Assembly (NCBI GenBank): GCA_001936135.1
Contig: CP012809.1
Coordinates: 2,219,501-2,283,500, forward strand
Origin: Saccharomycopsis fibuligera x Saccharomycopsis cf. fibuligera
Lineage: Eukaryota > Ascomycota > Saccharomycetes > Ascoideales > Saccharomycopsidaceae
Length of the DNA: 64,000 nucleotides
Direction: 5' to 3'
The translations under genes and the position numbers were made by a program. Shown one piece after another: positions 31,201 through 41,220 of the stretch. Position 1 is the stretch's first letter; each line of letters starts with the position of its first letter. Below the pieces are notes generated by a model, which ran no database searches, was not told the DNA's origin, and was given only the letters and a program-made list of their open reading frames with translations.

Positions 31201-32584
31201 CAATTTCATATTCATTTGACCACACAAAAAAGTTGCGCAAATCTTTTGCATCCAACTTGCGCAAAAAGTCAGAAACGGAGTATGGCAACTGAGTTGATTT
31301 GGTATTAGAATCCATAACTGATGCAGCGATTGCCAAAGGAGACTTGAAATTGCTGTTTGGTTGCAATAATTTTTCTTCAACAGTCTCAACTTTTTCATTC
31401 ACATATTTCTTGTATTTAACTCTCAATGGAGGTACACCGCTAATTTTGAGATTCAAGTTACTGATATCTCCTAAGCATTTATAGCTTTTATCAAACGTAT
31501 CGCTTATTCCATGCAATGCGCTTTGGCTTTCTGTGGTACTTTGAGTATATTCAAAAATGTTGGCTGATGGACACTTGGAAATAATGATGTTAGTTCTGTA
31601 CACCTTGACTGGTAAATTTTTGTCATCTAAGACTTTTCCAACCTTGTACAAACCAGGGCGTTCTATTGGAATTTCCACAAAGCTGATTCTTGACTTGTCA
31701 AGCAGTGCTACAGTGTATTCCAAATCACCATTCAATACCTGGTTACCATTAATAATGAGATCTTTTCTCAAATAACTATTGAACTTGTGTTTATCAGTAA
31801 CTTTAAGGCTCTTTAGTTGTTTCTTTTGGTATTTTGTCACAGTTGTTTGGTTGTCATAATCGGTATACACCACTTCTATAGATGATATGTCATTCGAGGA
31901 ATTAAACTTGACAGGAATAGATACTTTGCTAGCAATTGTTGGAATTGACTGAGCTGGATCTATACAAAAAGTATCATGGAAAGGATTAAAGTAAGAAGTA
32001 GATTTCGGGAGAATGTTAATGGTTTTTTTCCCAATGAAATGTTCATCTTCTTCATTTAAAATGTTTGATTTTCTTTTATGATGCGAGCCAAGATATTCGA
32101 CTCCTGCAATGTGTTGCTTGGAGTAGCTGGAAGTACTTCTGTTGAAAATAGTAGGAACGTTCTTTGACTGGGTGAAAAAGCTAAAGAAAGTGGCAAGAAA
32201 GGTGGAAAATAGCATTGATAAGTTGCATGATAATAGTAAGGTAAAGCTAGTCACCACAATTGACTGAAGAAAAGTAATGAATGGATGGAATGTCAAAAGC
32301 GGTATTCTAAACACTGGCAATATCCACAAGTACAATGAATCTATTATGAAAAATTTCAATATAAATGCAAACTGATCAAATCCAACACTATCACTGGCGT
32401 CACTCAGCAACGTGCCTTTCAAAATAAAGCACTGCTGGATCTTCCACGCCTGGATGAGCAAGAATATGGCGATGAAGTAGGTCTTTTGAGAGGAAACATC
32501 GATGATATGGGCCGGTATCAAGGGCTGCGTACCCTGGTTATGCGGAATCTTCTTATTAGTACTGGCAGGTTTCAATTGAACCAT
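28253..32584 (-). CDS. POM152: POM152: nuclear pore membrane-ring glycoprotein
   Basis: The product has 1443 aa. The short basic N-terminus (about 1-30) and three hydrophobic blocks (FIAIFLLIQAW.., FAFILKFFIIDSLYLWI.., and a longer one near residues 105-140) fit the pore-side N-terminus and membrane anchor of Pom152. The rest is a series of beta-rich Ig-like repeats with the recurring pattern G-x-x-P-F-x-V (ISGVPPLRVKY, LTGIPPFEVKV, LSGEAPFEVSY, GKGPFVIDY, GYAPFTVHL, GSGPFEVKY, GTAPFSMIY), which are the lumenal cadherin/Ig-like repeats of the membrane ring. It anchors the pore complex in the nuclear envelope. It is slightly longer than in S. cerevisiae (1337 aa). It is divergent from PRP17 with 263 bp between starts. 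Confidence 0.94.
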   Translation of the reverse strand: MVQLKPASTNKKIPHNQGTQPLIPAHIIDVSSQKTYFIAIFLLIQAWKIQQCFILKGTLLSDASDSVGFDQFAFILKFFIIDSLYLWILPVFRIPLLTFHPFITFLQSIVVTSFTLLLSCNLSMLFSTFLATFFSFFTQSKNVPTIFNRSTSSYSKQHIAGVEYLGSHHKRKSNILNEEDEHFIGKKTINILPKSTSYFNPFHDTFCIDPAQSIPTIASKVSIPVKFNSSNDISSIEVVYTDYDNQTTVTKYQKKQLKSLKVTDKHKFNSYLRKDLIINGNQVLNGDLEYTVALLDKSRISFVEIPIERPGLYKVGKVLDDKNLPVKVYRTNIIISKCPSANIFEYTQSTTESQSALHGISDTFDKSYKCLGDISNLNLKISGVPPLRVKYKKYVNEKVETVEEKLLQPNSNFKSPLAIAASVMDSNTKSTQLPYSVSDFLRKLDAKDLRNFFVWSNEYEIELNMSNIVKEVGDYSFKLEEVEDGFGNIVNFSRIYANEYNYKHESRYASLEDYLKSEALFQTFKAYESPRLKLMDSVPNKPLIENESRELRLIINGLDRNSAQNYNELKKYEPIFGNITYVSNNDNVLDANGDSVNSQRNVKLIKNYEFNSANDFKFIAQNSGAYNLESVDLKYCPGLIDDSNRRIDIFKAFKPYLSVLSSSSINDTCLGQIGLSFDLLLTGIPPFEVKVHNYQFTENGHKKLIDTKRLKIPSSNRFQYNYEPKHEGKYEIEFNSIHDSIYKNFLDLTPIDKYRFKTSMRGKPDASFLEIFNQQQHSGHHIHHHNRAPVEKKLCLSTESEILPVKLSGEAPFEVSYDIVEKVTSRIRSYKSKPIEGNLYNLRLPVFTKGGNYKVSLTSVKDKSGCVALLESQDININIKKELPSAELEPTLESKVIKTKEGKGYQISVKEGEFVDLPVKLVGEKNIQLTYQVLNDQNEVISNNLQKTFNNHQNKPVFRSSIRVSNSGVYYLTGVKDGLCLGNVNDKVFYNVTYHPKPDLVINESINSKVTKSNLSKSLFVKEDICLNEDHNIIDLVLKGKGPFVIDYVIELPNGVRKPKSIKVSSNFISINILSDLHKNEKMKGTYKFVFKSISDSIYSKSDLKALTNFHFEEKVVTQKVLQIPNARFNYKHNNKVLQTCSHNLITSHNNLNEKNSKFEYGENKFLDSLVMSLEGYAPFTVHLEVYNENFNKFHTIILEELQGSKVHLNKEIVQYLSLGNHFITIKKVIDGKGCIKDDFPQQSKELNSISSKNANVLLDNQIMISITDVPKISKVTSASDYCIGEYVNYKLHGSGPFEVKYLFNGHKKSAKVKDLVEFKRLLVEPGVLEIVSISDSFNCHVEVSEQQKKDLSVNIHDKPSVEILNADDENIQEGDEVEIVFKFKGTAPFSMIYRRIFNNLKDFEIYHVNNIEENEYRIKTSLQGSYDAIELKDAHCEVRRNV

Positions 32585-32847
32585 TTTCTATAGCATATCT
32601 TCTTGTCTGCCCGGTGGTTGAAATGAACAGAGGCAGCAGCAGTAGTCTGTATTTGGCATTTGTTTTTGTTTATACTTTGAACAGAAGAAAATCAGAAAAA
32701 TAACGAAAAGCTGAAAATTTGTGTTGATGCAGGGTAAACGTTGCTGCATACAAAAACAGAAAAACAACAACCAAGGAAAGGCCTTCGTCTTACCTCGATG
32801 TGCCCTATGTTATAGTATGTCAACAAGCAGTCATTGAGCGAGAAACA

Positions 32848-34443
32848 ATGTCGATAATAAAAGGCTATTCTTCTTCTGACAGCGACTCAGATAATGAGGC
32901 TAGCATTAACTACGCAGACCTTAAAGATCCTCTTGAAAATGCTGCTCTTATCCCGCTTGCTGATGATGCGCGCAAGAATAATTCGGAACACCAAATTGCG
33001 AACCGCTTTGACCAATACCAACAGAATAATTTTGTCACCAAAAAGAGAAGATTCAATGCTATAATAGTGCCCCAAGAATACGATAGCGCCGCATTTGATA
33101 TCAAACATAAATCGTACTTGCTACATGGCCATGACGATGGCGTAGCAGGGCTAAACAATAAGAACGATAGCAATAGCATACAACATAAAAAACAGAAGCG
33201 ACATCATGGAATAACGTTAAGAAAGGGCAAAGATCCATGGGGTACCCCCAGCGGTAGTGAAGATATTACGGATAGCAACTCAGAATACAGCAGTTCTAGC
33301 GAGTCTACCGATAATGATGGTAGTAGGAAGATATCCTCCAAAGTTGGGGTTGTTGCAAACCAGATTACGGCTACTACTGCGGAGACAGGACCAAAGTTTT
33401 CCACCAAATTTTATGGCAAAAACGAGCATGACTACTTGGGCAGAACATATATGCACGTACCACAGGATTTAAATATCAACTTGCTGAAAGAATCGGGAAG
33501 TCAAGAATGTTTTATACCCAAGAAACCAATTTTCACTTGGAATGGTCATTCTGGTGGAGTGAACAAGCTACAATTTTTTCCCAATAGTGGCCATTTGCTT
33601 TTATCGGGAGGCAACGACGGCAATATATTCATACATGATACGTTCCATCAAAGAGAGTTGCTTCGAGGCTATTTTGGACATAAAAGGTCAGTCAAAGATT
33701 TGGACTTCAGTAAAAACAATAACGGGAAAACATTCGCCAGTTGTGGTTTTGATAAGATGATCTCAGTATGGGATACAGAAACTGGTACTCTGGTAACCAA
33801 TTTCAAAGTGAAAGCCATTCCCAATACTCTTAAATTCAACCCTAAAAATGAAAACGAATTGTTAGTGGGGCTATCAAACAACAACATTGAACATTTTGAT
33901 ATAAGGGCTGCTCCAAACAGTTCAGATCACTTGATTCAAACATATGATCATCACTTAGATAGCATCAACTCGTTAACATTCATCTCAGAAGATTCCAAAT
34001 TTCTTTCCACTTCCGATGATAAATCAGTTAGGATCTGGGAACTAGGAATAAATATCCCTATTAAATTCATCTCTGATCCAACTCAATTTTCAATGCCACG
34101 CTCCAAAGAGTATCCAACGGGCAAATATTTTGCCACTCAAGCAATGAATAACAAAATTATGGTTTATCAAGCTCATGAAAAATTTAGACAAAATAAAAAG
34201 AAAGTATTTGAAGGACATGATGTGTCTGGATACGGTATTGATTTTACTTTTTCTCCTGATGGGAAAATTGTCATGAGCGGCGGGTCTACTGGTAAAGCAT
34301 ACTTTTGGGACTGGAAAACCACTAAATTATTGAAATCATACCAGGTGGATAAAGGAATTATCAATTGCATAGAAGCGCATCCACAAGAAAGTAGTAAAGT
34401 TGCAATGGCGGGAGCCAGCGGCAAAATTTTCTACTGGGAATGA
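32848..34443 (+). CDS. PRP17: PRP17 (CDC40): spliceosome second-step WD40 factor
   Basis: The start is ATG 32848 (MSIIKGYSSSDSDSD), giving 531 aa; the frame is open back to a GTG at 32800, which is not taken as the start. The N-terminal ~200 residues are polar, Ser/Asp-rich, with NAIIVPQEYDSAAFD. A WD40 propeller follows: FTWNGHSGGVNKLQFFP, LLLSGGNDGNIFIHD, RSVKDLDFSKN, SVWDTETGTLV, HHLDSINSLTF, KFLSTSDDKSVRIWE, FEGHDVSGYGIDFTFSPDG and FWDWKTTKLL. The order and wording match human CDC40/PRP17. It acts in the catalytic spliceosome before exon ligation. Seven genes in this window need splicing. It converges on RPT5. Confidence 0.95.
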   Translation: MSIIKGYSSSDSDSDNEASINYADLKDPLENAALIPLADDARKNNSEHQIANRFDQYQQNNFVTKKRRFNAIIVPQEYDSAAFDIKHKSYLLHGHDDGVAGLNNKNDSNSIQHKKQKRHHGITLRKGKDPWGTPSGSEDITDSNSEYSSSSESTDNDGSRKISSKVGVVANQITATTAETGPKFSTKFYGKNEHDYLGRTYMHVPQDLNINLLKESGSQECFIPKKPIFTWNGHSGGVNKLQFFPNSGHLLLSGGNDGNIFIHDTFHQRELLRGYFGHKRSVKDLDFSKNNNGKTFASCGFDKMISVWDTETGTLVTNFKVKAIPNTLKFNPKNENELLVGLSNNNIEHFDIRAAPNSSDHLIQTYDHHLDSINSLTFISEDSKFLSTSDDKSVRIWELGINIPIKFISDPTQFSMPRSKEYPTGKYFATQAMNNKIMVYQAHEKFRQNKKKVFEGHDVSGYGIDFTFSPDGKIVMSGGSTGKAYFWDWKTTKLLKSYQVDKGIINCIEAHPQESSKVAMAGASGKIFYWE

Positions 34444-34621
34444 TAGTGAGCAAAAGAATAAAATGTATATTGTAGTGTGTAATTTTAGACTTTAAATAAT
34501 TCAACTAATACAAAATGCATAAGAGCAACTTACAGTCATCTGATATTTTGTAATCATAATAAATTTTATTATAAAAAGATTGAGGAGAAAAATGAATAAC
34601 TTATACCTAAATATACAACAC

Positions 34622-35947
34622 CTATGCATAGAATGAGACGCTCTTGGATTTTCTTGCTTGGACTTCGCCAATAGCTTCAACAAAATCTTCGTGCTTGATT
34701 GTATTCTGGCCATTACGCAAGGCAATCATACCAGATTCAACAGCCACTGCTTTTAATTGAGCACCATTGAACTCGTCGGTAGATCTTGCCAATTCTTGCC
34801 AGTTGATGTCATCATTAGTCTTCATTTTTCTAGCATGAATCTGCAAAATTTGAGCTCTTCCTTCTTCAGTAGGTAATGGAAATTCAATTTTTCTGTCCAA
34901 TCTACCAGATCTCAACAATGCAGGATCAAGAACATCAACTCTGTTAGTAGCAGCTAGCACTTTAACTCTATCATCGGAACCAAACCCATCTAATTGATTC
35001 AACAACTCCAACATGGTTCTTTGAACTTCTCTATCACCACTCTTGTCAGAGTCAAATCTTTTTGTACCAATAGCATCCAATTCATCAATAAATATAATAG
35101 TTGGTGCTTTTTCTTTAGCTAAAGCAAACGCATCTCTAACAAGTTTAGCACCATCACCAATAAACATTTGCACCAATTGAGGAGCAGCCAACTTCAAAAA
35201 TGTAGCATTGGTCTTAGCGGCACAAGCTCTAGCTAATAAAGTTTTACCGGTACCTGGAGGGCCATACATAAGAGCACCTTTTGGAGGCTTGATGCCAAGT
35301 TTAGTGAATTTTTCTGCTTGTTGCATTGGTAACACAACTGCTTCAATCAATTCTTCAATCTGTTTTTCCAAGCCACCAATGTCTGCATAAGTTTCAGTTG
35401 GTTTTTCATCAACCTCCATAGCTTTCACCCTGGAATCGTATTCTGCTGGCAATTTATCCAAAATTAAATAAGAATCCTTATTAACGCCAATAATATCACC
35501 TGGTTTCAACTCTTCTGGTTCAACTAACCCAATCAATGGCAAAAACACAGTCTGTCTGGTGGATGTTCTTATAACGGCTGATTTCCCTACTCTAGTGGAA
35601 TCCAAATCTATGTTTGCTCCTTCTTCAGTAGCATCTTGCTCTGCTTCAACATCCAATAATTCAACCACTGTGCCCACCAAGTATGGCAATTGCTTGTTAT
35701 TGTTGATCTTGTCTCTGTTTTCTTTGATTTTGTCCAACATGGTGGCTCTTTCATGAGACAATCTTTGCATTTCGGATCTCATCACTCTGATGTCATTTTC
35801 TAACAATCTTGTTCTGTTTTTAATGTCACTGGTAGACCCATTCATGATTTCCCTCATCAATTCCTCATCTTCATCTTTTTCTTCCTTTGGTTTGTTGTCT
35901 TGGTTGTTGGTATTTTCCAACGCATCAAGTTCTTCCAATGTGGACAT
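34622..35947 (-). CDS. RPT5: RPT5: 26S proteasome ATPase subunit 6A
   Basis: The product is a 441-aa AAA ATPase. An N-terminal coiled coil (about 40-100) precedes the OB domain ([14 protein letters not shown]..) and the ATPase domain with Walker A GPPGTGKT (about 226-233), Walker [12 protein letters not shown] and [27 protein letters not shown]. The C-terminus ends SFYA, the HbYX tail by which Rpt5 docks in a pocket of the 20S ring to open the gate. The AME(V)DEKP linker and [10 protein letters not shown] are typical of Rpt5. A GGCAAAA core about 65 bp upstream resembles the Rpn4-type element of Candida proteasome genes, but this is weak. SEM1, another 19S subunit, is the next gene upstream on the same strand. 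Confidence 0.97.
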   Translation of the reverse strand: MSTLEELDALENTNNQDNKPKEEKDEDEELMREIMNGSTSDIKNRTRLLENDIRVMRSEMQRLSHERATMLDKIKENRDKINNNKQLPYLVGTVVELLDVEAEQDATEEGANIDLDSTRVGKSAVIRTSTRQTVFLPLIGLVEPEELKPGDIIGVNKDSYLILDKLPAEYDSRVKAMEVDEKPTETYADIGGLEKQIEELIEAVVLPMQQAEKFTKLGIKPPKGALMYGPPGTGKTLLARACAAKTNATFLKLAAPQLVQMFIGDGAKLVRDAFALAKEKAPTIIFIDELDAIGTKRFDSDKSGDREVQRTMLELLNQLDGFGSDDRVKVLAATNRVDVLDPALLRSGRLDRKIEFPLPTEEGRAQILQIHARKMKTNDDINWQELARSTDEFNGAQLKAVAVESGMIALRNGQNTIKHEDFVEAIGEVQARKSKSVSFYA

Positions 35948-36593
35948 ATTTGCAAAGTAATTTGATAATTTGATAGGAACTGTTGATTTTTATTAATATT
36001 ATTTATATATTTTGGCAAAAAGCTCCAGCCAATTCAATAAAACCAACTGGTAGTAGATAACGAGGAAAGAGTGGTGGTTGAGTAGAGTCCATCTAAATAA
36101 ACTTGCCACTGAAAATTGGCCTTCAAAAAGACCGAAAACCGCTGGTGTGCACGTGAGCAATGTTTTTTTCCCTTTAGAGCCAGCTAACAGCGTTTTGTTA
36201 GCGGTAAGCAAGCGGCCAGCGGCAGTTTTTTACAACATGAACATTAAAAGACTTCAAACGACAATCGAGCTACTTCTGAATATCTACTAATTGGTAGTTA
36301 GGATATGTAACTTTAAACTCGCAGCTTAGAGATGCACTTGCGCGTTGGCAAGATTTTAAGTAATCGTTAAACAAAGCCTCGCATAAACGTTATATTAGTA
36401 CAAAAAATGATAGACATAAACCATAAAAACAACAGAAAAAGATGATGATAAAGAAAACCTAGTAATTGAAACCATGATTTTGTATCCTCCTATTGAGAAG
36501 ATGAAGATAAAGAATGAAACCAGCATTCGACATTATTATGCTGATTAATAATGCTTTAGTAGTATAGTGTCGCATGATAGTGTCAGAACTAGA
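35948..36593. promoter_or_regulatory. RPT5 upstream / SEM1 downstream region
   Basis: This 646-bp region lies between two proteasome genes on the same strand. It has GGCAAAA near 36014 and TTGCCACTG near 36105, both loosely like proteasome-control elements. Short frames here have no recognisable product. Confidence 0.4.
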
Positions 36594-37065
36594 TCATTTC
36601 TTTTGGTGTGCTTTAGCCAACTCTTCCCTATAGAATTGAATTGTTAGTATAATTGTCTCTATTCAGCACATCTGTATAAGCCGCGTGTTCTTCAAAAAGT
36701 ACCAATAAAAAAAGAGTACATACTTCAATTGTTGAGCAAAGTTATCCTCAACGTCATCGTCATCCCAGTCTTCATCCCATAATTTTTGCTGATCTTGAAC
36801 GCCCACCGTTTCTTCGTCTGGCCAGTCTAAAAGTATCATTAGTATCTCAATTCAATAAAACAGAATAAAATATAAATAAGTAATATTGAATCACGCGTAA
36901 ATACGGCGTGCATCATGACGCCCAACGCTCAATGTACATACTGTCTTCCTGAAAGTCTTCAAACTCATCGTCTTCTTCCAAGGCCTGGATCTCTTTTTCG
37001 TCTTTGGTATCGGCCACGGATACCGGTGCCACGGAGGCAGTGTTGTTCGACTGTTCCTTGGACAT
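36594..37065 (-). CDS. SEM1: SEM1 (DSS1/Rpn15): proteasome lid and TREX-2 subunit, three exons
   Basis: Exons 37065-36942, 36826-36724 and 36627-36594 join to 261 nt (86 aa). Intron 1 (115 nt) has GTATGT, TACTAAT, TTTTAG; intron 2 (96 nt) has GTATGT, TACTAAC, CTATAG. No single frame covers the gene. The product has the two DSS1 signature acidic blocks, LEEDDEFEDF followed by a Trp, and LWDEDWDDDDVEDNF, ending KEELAKAHQKK. These are the blocks that contact partners such as Rpn3/Rpn7 and BRCA2 in other species. The length is close to S. cerevisiae Sem1 (89 aa). It is a small disordered subunit of the 19S lid and also of mRNA-export TREX-2. It is adjacent to RPT5 and divergent from COX10. Confidence 0.93.
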
Positions 37066-37529
37066 ACTTCAAAAGTTATGTAATGATAATAATGTGATCT
37101 TATAATGGCGAAGGTGCTCCAGATTGATGATGATGATGATGATGGAACAAGAGCGTGTAACTTGTGTATCTACCGCTCGCGACAACATTAAACCATCGGT
37201 GCCTCCATCCATCGCCACTGAGATTTTTCAGTGTATGCTCAAGGGGTCACCCGGGTTTGCTGCCGAGCTTCTGCTACTACTGCAGCACACAGTAATCTCC
37301 ACTGTATCTAGTGCGGAAGTGAAAAAAGAAAAAACAGAGTAAGAAAGTAGAAGGAAAGAAAAAAAAAAATCTGAGCCGATTTTGATATATCCAACAGCCG
37401 CAGACTAATTACTCTCATCAGATCTACATCCTCGCTGGCCCTTCTTCCACTCACTTTCCTCTGGTCTTTACACGACAATACACTACACCCGGGCATTCAG
37501 TCAGGCCATGCTTATATTGCCCTTAAAAA
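37066..37529. promoter_or_regulatory. SEM1/COX10 divergent region
   Basis: This 464-bp region holds both promoters. A GAT repeat near 37121-37144 and a short A-run near 37358-37369 are visible. A short upstream frame overlaps the COX10 start (separate entry). Confidence 0.45.
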
Positions 37530-37540
37530 ATGTTCAATAG
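37508..37540 (+). promoter_or_regulatory. Overlapping upstream ORF at COX10
   Basis: ATG 37508 opens a 10-codon frame (MLILPLKNVQ) ending at TAG 37538-37540, so it overlaps the COX10 start (37530) in another frame. If the transcript begins 5' of it, it would reduce COX10 initiation. The transcription start is unknown. Confidence 0.4.
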
Positions 37541-38936
37541 TCATAGTTGTGGTTCCATATCGCTAGGCTGTCATGATATCATCCTGCGGGCCATCAGAGC
37601 GAAAAGTTTCCAACATCCAATAATAAGGCAGATTTCTCACCAAAGCACGCGCTTTGCTAGTAGCAGCAGCAGCTCAGGTAGCCCAACCGCCACGTATAAC
37701 AGCAGCAGCAGCAGCAGCAAATCCTCGGTATCTCATAATTTTTTCCTAAGGAATGCTCCGTTGTTTAGTTATAATTTGAAAGCAGTGAAGGATGGTACAA
37801 AATTCTTGTTATCTTGCCAGCCGCCACGATCTGAATCTGAGGAAGCATCACCACATACTTTAGCAAATGATAATAATGCCACTGCCACGAGTACCACCAC
37901 CGCAAATAATCATATTCCGTTCAAAGTCATGCCAAAGGCTGGTCATACAAGAAAGCTGGATCTTACATTGAAAAAACAATTTGATGCTTATTTGGCTCTT
38001 ACAAAACCTCACTTGACAGTGCTTGTGATGCTTTCATCAGTTTGTTCTTACGCTCTCTCCCCATACCCCGCCACAGTTAGCCAGTTGTTGTGTTTAACTG
38101 CGGGCACTTCAATGTGTGCTGGGGCCGCTAATGCAATTAATATGGGTCGTGAACCAGATTTTGACAAAAGAATGCCTCGGACTTCTGGCAGACCGGTGGT
38201 TAGAGGTATCGTGTCACCAACTCAAGCATACCAGTTCGCTACGGCGACAGGAGCCCTTGGAGTAGCTACGTTGTACGCGGGTGTGAATCCTCTTGTTGCT
38301 GGACTTGGTGCTCTTAATATTGTGTTGTATGCATGGACCTATACATCATTGAAAAGACAATCGATTTTGAATACCTGGGTCGGTGCAGTGGTGGGGGCTA
38401 TTCCTCCATTGATGGGCTGGGCAGCAGCAGCATCCACTTTGGATCATCCAGCCGCTTGGTGTCTTGCAGCATTATTATACGCATGGCAATTTCCTCACTT
38501 CAACTCATTAAGTCATAATATTAAAGATCAGTATAAAAACGCTGGTTATGTAATGACCGCTTATGAGAACCCACGATTGAATGCTAGAGTGGCTCTAAGG
38601 TACGCATTGTGGATGTTTCCAATTTGTTTTGGTCTCAGTTACTTTGGAGTCACCGATTGGTATTTTCAAATCGACTCATTTGCCCTTAACGCTTGGTTAA
38701 GTTACTTGTCGTTTCAATTTTGGAACCAACAGAGAAAAAATTACACAAAGGATAACTTCCCGCTCGTTGCACCAAACAGCGAAGGTGTGAAACTCGCTGG
38801 CATTTATGCAAAGAAAATGTTTTGGGGGTCAGTGTGGCAGTTGCCAGGTATATTGATTTTGGCATTATTACATAAAAAGGGAATGTGGGATAGATGGTTC
38901 AATAAAAAAGAAGATAAAAAGTTGGCTGCCATATAG
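37530..38936 (+). CDS. COX10: COX10: heme O synthase (protoheme farnesyltransferase)
   Basis: The product is a 468-aa UbiA-family prenyltransferase. The N-terminal ~150 residues form a mitochondrial presequence plus Ser-rich low complexity, with two AGC-type runs coding poly-Ser. The catalytic core begins FDAYLALTKPHLTVLVML. The first Asp-rich motif is NMGREPDFDKRMPRTSGRP, binding Mg-pyrophosphate, followed by YTSLKRQSILNTWVGAVVGAIPPLMGWAA and LYAWQFPHFNSLSHN, all hallmark blocks of heme O synthase. It converts heme B to heme O in the inner mitochondrial membrane, the first step to heme A for cytochrome oxidase. About eight hydrophobic segments are visible. Confidence 0.96.
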   Translation: MFNSHSCGSISLGCHDIILRAIRAKSFQHPIIRQISHQSTRFASSSSSSGSPTATYNSSSSSSKSSVSHNFFLRNAPLFSYNLKAVKDGTKFLLSCQPPRSESEEASPHTLANDNNATATSTTTANNHIPFKVMPKAGHTRKLDLTLKKQFDAYLALTKPHLTVLVMLSSVCSYALSPYPATVSQLLCLTAGTSMCAGAANAINMGREPDFDKRMPRTSGRPVVRGIVSPTQAYQFATATGALGVATLYAGVNPLVAGLGALNIVLYAWTYTSLKRQSILNTWVGAVVGAIPPLMGWAAAASTLDHPAAWCLAALLYAWQFPHFNSLSHNIKDQYKNAGYVMTAYENPRLNARVALRYALWMFPICFGLSYFGVTDWYFQIDSFALNAWLSYLSFQFWNQQRKNYTKDNFPLVAPNSEGVKLAGIYAKKMFWGSVWQLPGILILALLHKKGMWDRWFNKKEDKKLAAI

Positions 38937-39513
38937 TAAAAAGCTACTACAGTGAGAATTCTTTAAAGGAAATGACAAACAGCTTGTTTTTACTGTTTTT
39001 TATGAGAAAACAGTCTTTAGCATAATCATATTCAGATCCCTTGTTCATAGTAGATCACCACATATAAATATAAAGACCATTACACAATAAAAAAAAATAG
39101 TATTTTTTTGTTTTCACCCGTGTAAGACTTTATAGATTTTTAGTAAAATCTCTGATGTTGACAATGTACATATACGCGGCATCATGTGACTGTGCGTATA
39201 GTAATTGTGTGGTGTGTGAGTGAATGTCCGTGGACATGGTATATCATTCTGCTTTGTTATTGGCTACCATGCGAAGAATCATCGAGAACGCCCCCAAATC
39301 CTTACATCAGCCAGGGGCTCACCCTGCCTTAGTGGGCCGCGCTCCCGTTTCCTTTTTCCTTTTTTTTTTTTTTTCTTTCTTTTTTGCCACAACGTAAAAC
39401 TTGGCCAGGTCTTTTTCCTTCCTATCCCATCCATCCATTTATCATTTTCGATACTAGGTTGCCCTTATTATATACACCCACAGTATATACGCTAATACAC
39501 ATATAAATCAATC
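38937..39513. promoter_or_regulatory. COX10 downstream / UBC4 upstream region
   Basis: This 577-bp region has a T-run at 39359-39374 and TATA-like TATATAC repeats close to UBC4 (39470-39490). No gene is seen; a frame 39220-39495 is not supported. Confidence 0.4.
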
Positions 39514-40292
<779 letters not shown>

Positions 40293-41220
40293 AAAGAATG
40301 AAACGAATAAACAAACACACAGAAAAGTTTTAAGTTCTAGTAATCTTTATTATTTCCCAACAAATGTTACGTAAATAGAGCATTCTGAATTGCATATTTT
40401 ATTATTATATTTTTTGAAACGAGAAGACAGGCGGTAGGTAATTGACATTTGAATTATTGAGGAAAGTGTGGTTGTTGTCCAAGATGATTGTGATTAGCAT
40501 TTAATTCCATAGTAATAAATCCGATTTAAAATTTTTTGACTCTTGTGCAGAGGAGGGACACTGCGTAGAATTTTTTTATTATATCAAAGACGTGTGAAAC
40601 ATATTGATTGAATTGATTTGGCACTCACTCCTGGTTTGTTTTACTAACCCTTAGATTAAGTGTTTCAGGGATCTACGGACTCGGTTTTTGGGCTACGCCG
40701 AGCTGTCAACCACAGTTTGTGGATCATGTGAACTATAACTATAGTACTAAGGGACAATTAATCACTATATGGTACCACAAACTAGCTGTTTGTTTACGTG
40801 CTGTTTTTTAATCATTCAGCCGACATTTGTGTCCCAAGCTGTAAATTCCACTGTAACCTGTGTGCGTTAGTCCAATGGGCTTGTTTTTCTGTCCATTGTT
40901 GTACTTGTGTTTGCCCTGGCTTAATCTGTCTCTGATTTTGTCCGTCATGCGAGTGTCGCGCGCATAGGAAAAATGCACGAAAAAAAAAATAATTTTGTTT
41001 CTCCAGAATGAATGCAAAATATCACCCCAGTATTCCAGTGATCACCGGTCAGTGATCAATCAGTAATACAAGATCTGTCAACAGAGGAGGAAACTGAAAA
41101 GAAATACGTCTGCTATCACTGCCTTTGCTGAAATAGTCTGTTATTTGCCCTTCTCTTTCTCATTTTTTTAAATCATCGTTCACATTCTCAACCAATACTT
41201 AAACCCAGTGATCCATCCAG
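40293..41220. other. UBC4 downstream / MSW1 upstream region
   Basis: This 928-bp region has a block around 40670-40790 with several short complementary segments (CTCGG/CCGAG; CCACA/TGTGG; AGTTTGTGG at 40714-40722 against CCACAAACT at 40775-40783). It could fold, but it matches no RNA family I know. A TACTAAC near 40641 has no convincing partner donor. The minus frame 40808-41017 is not supported. Confidence 0.4.
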
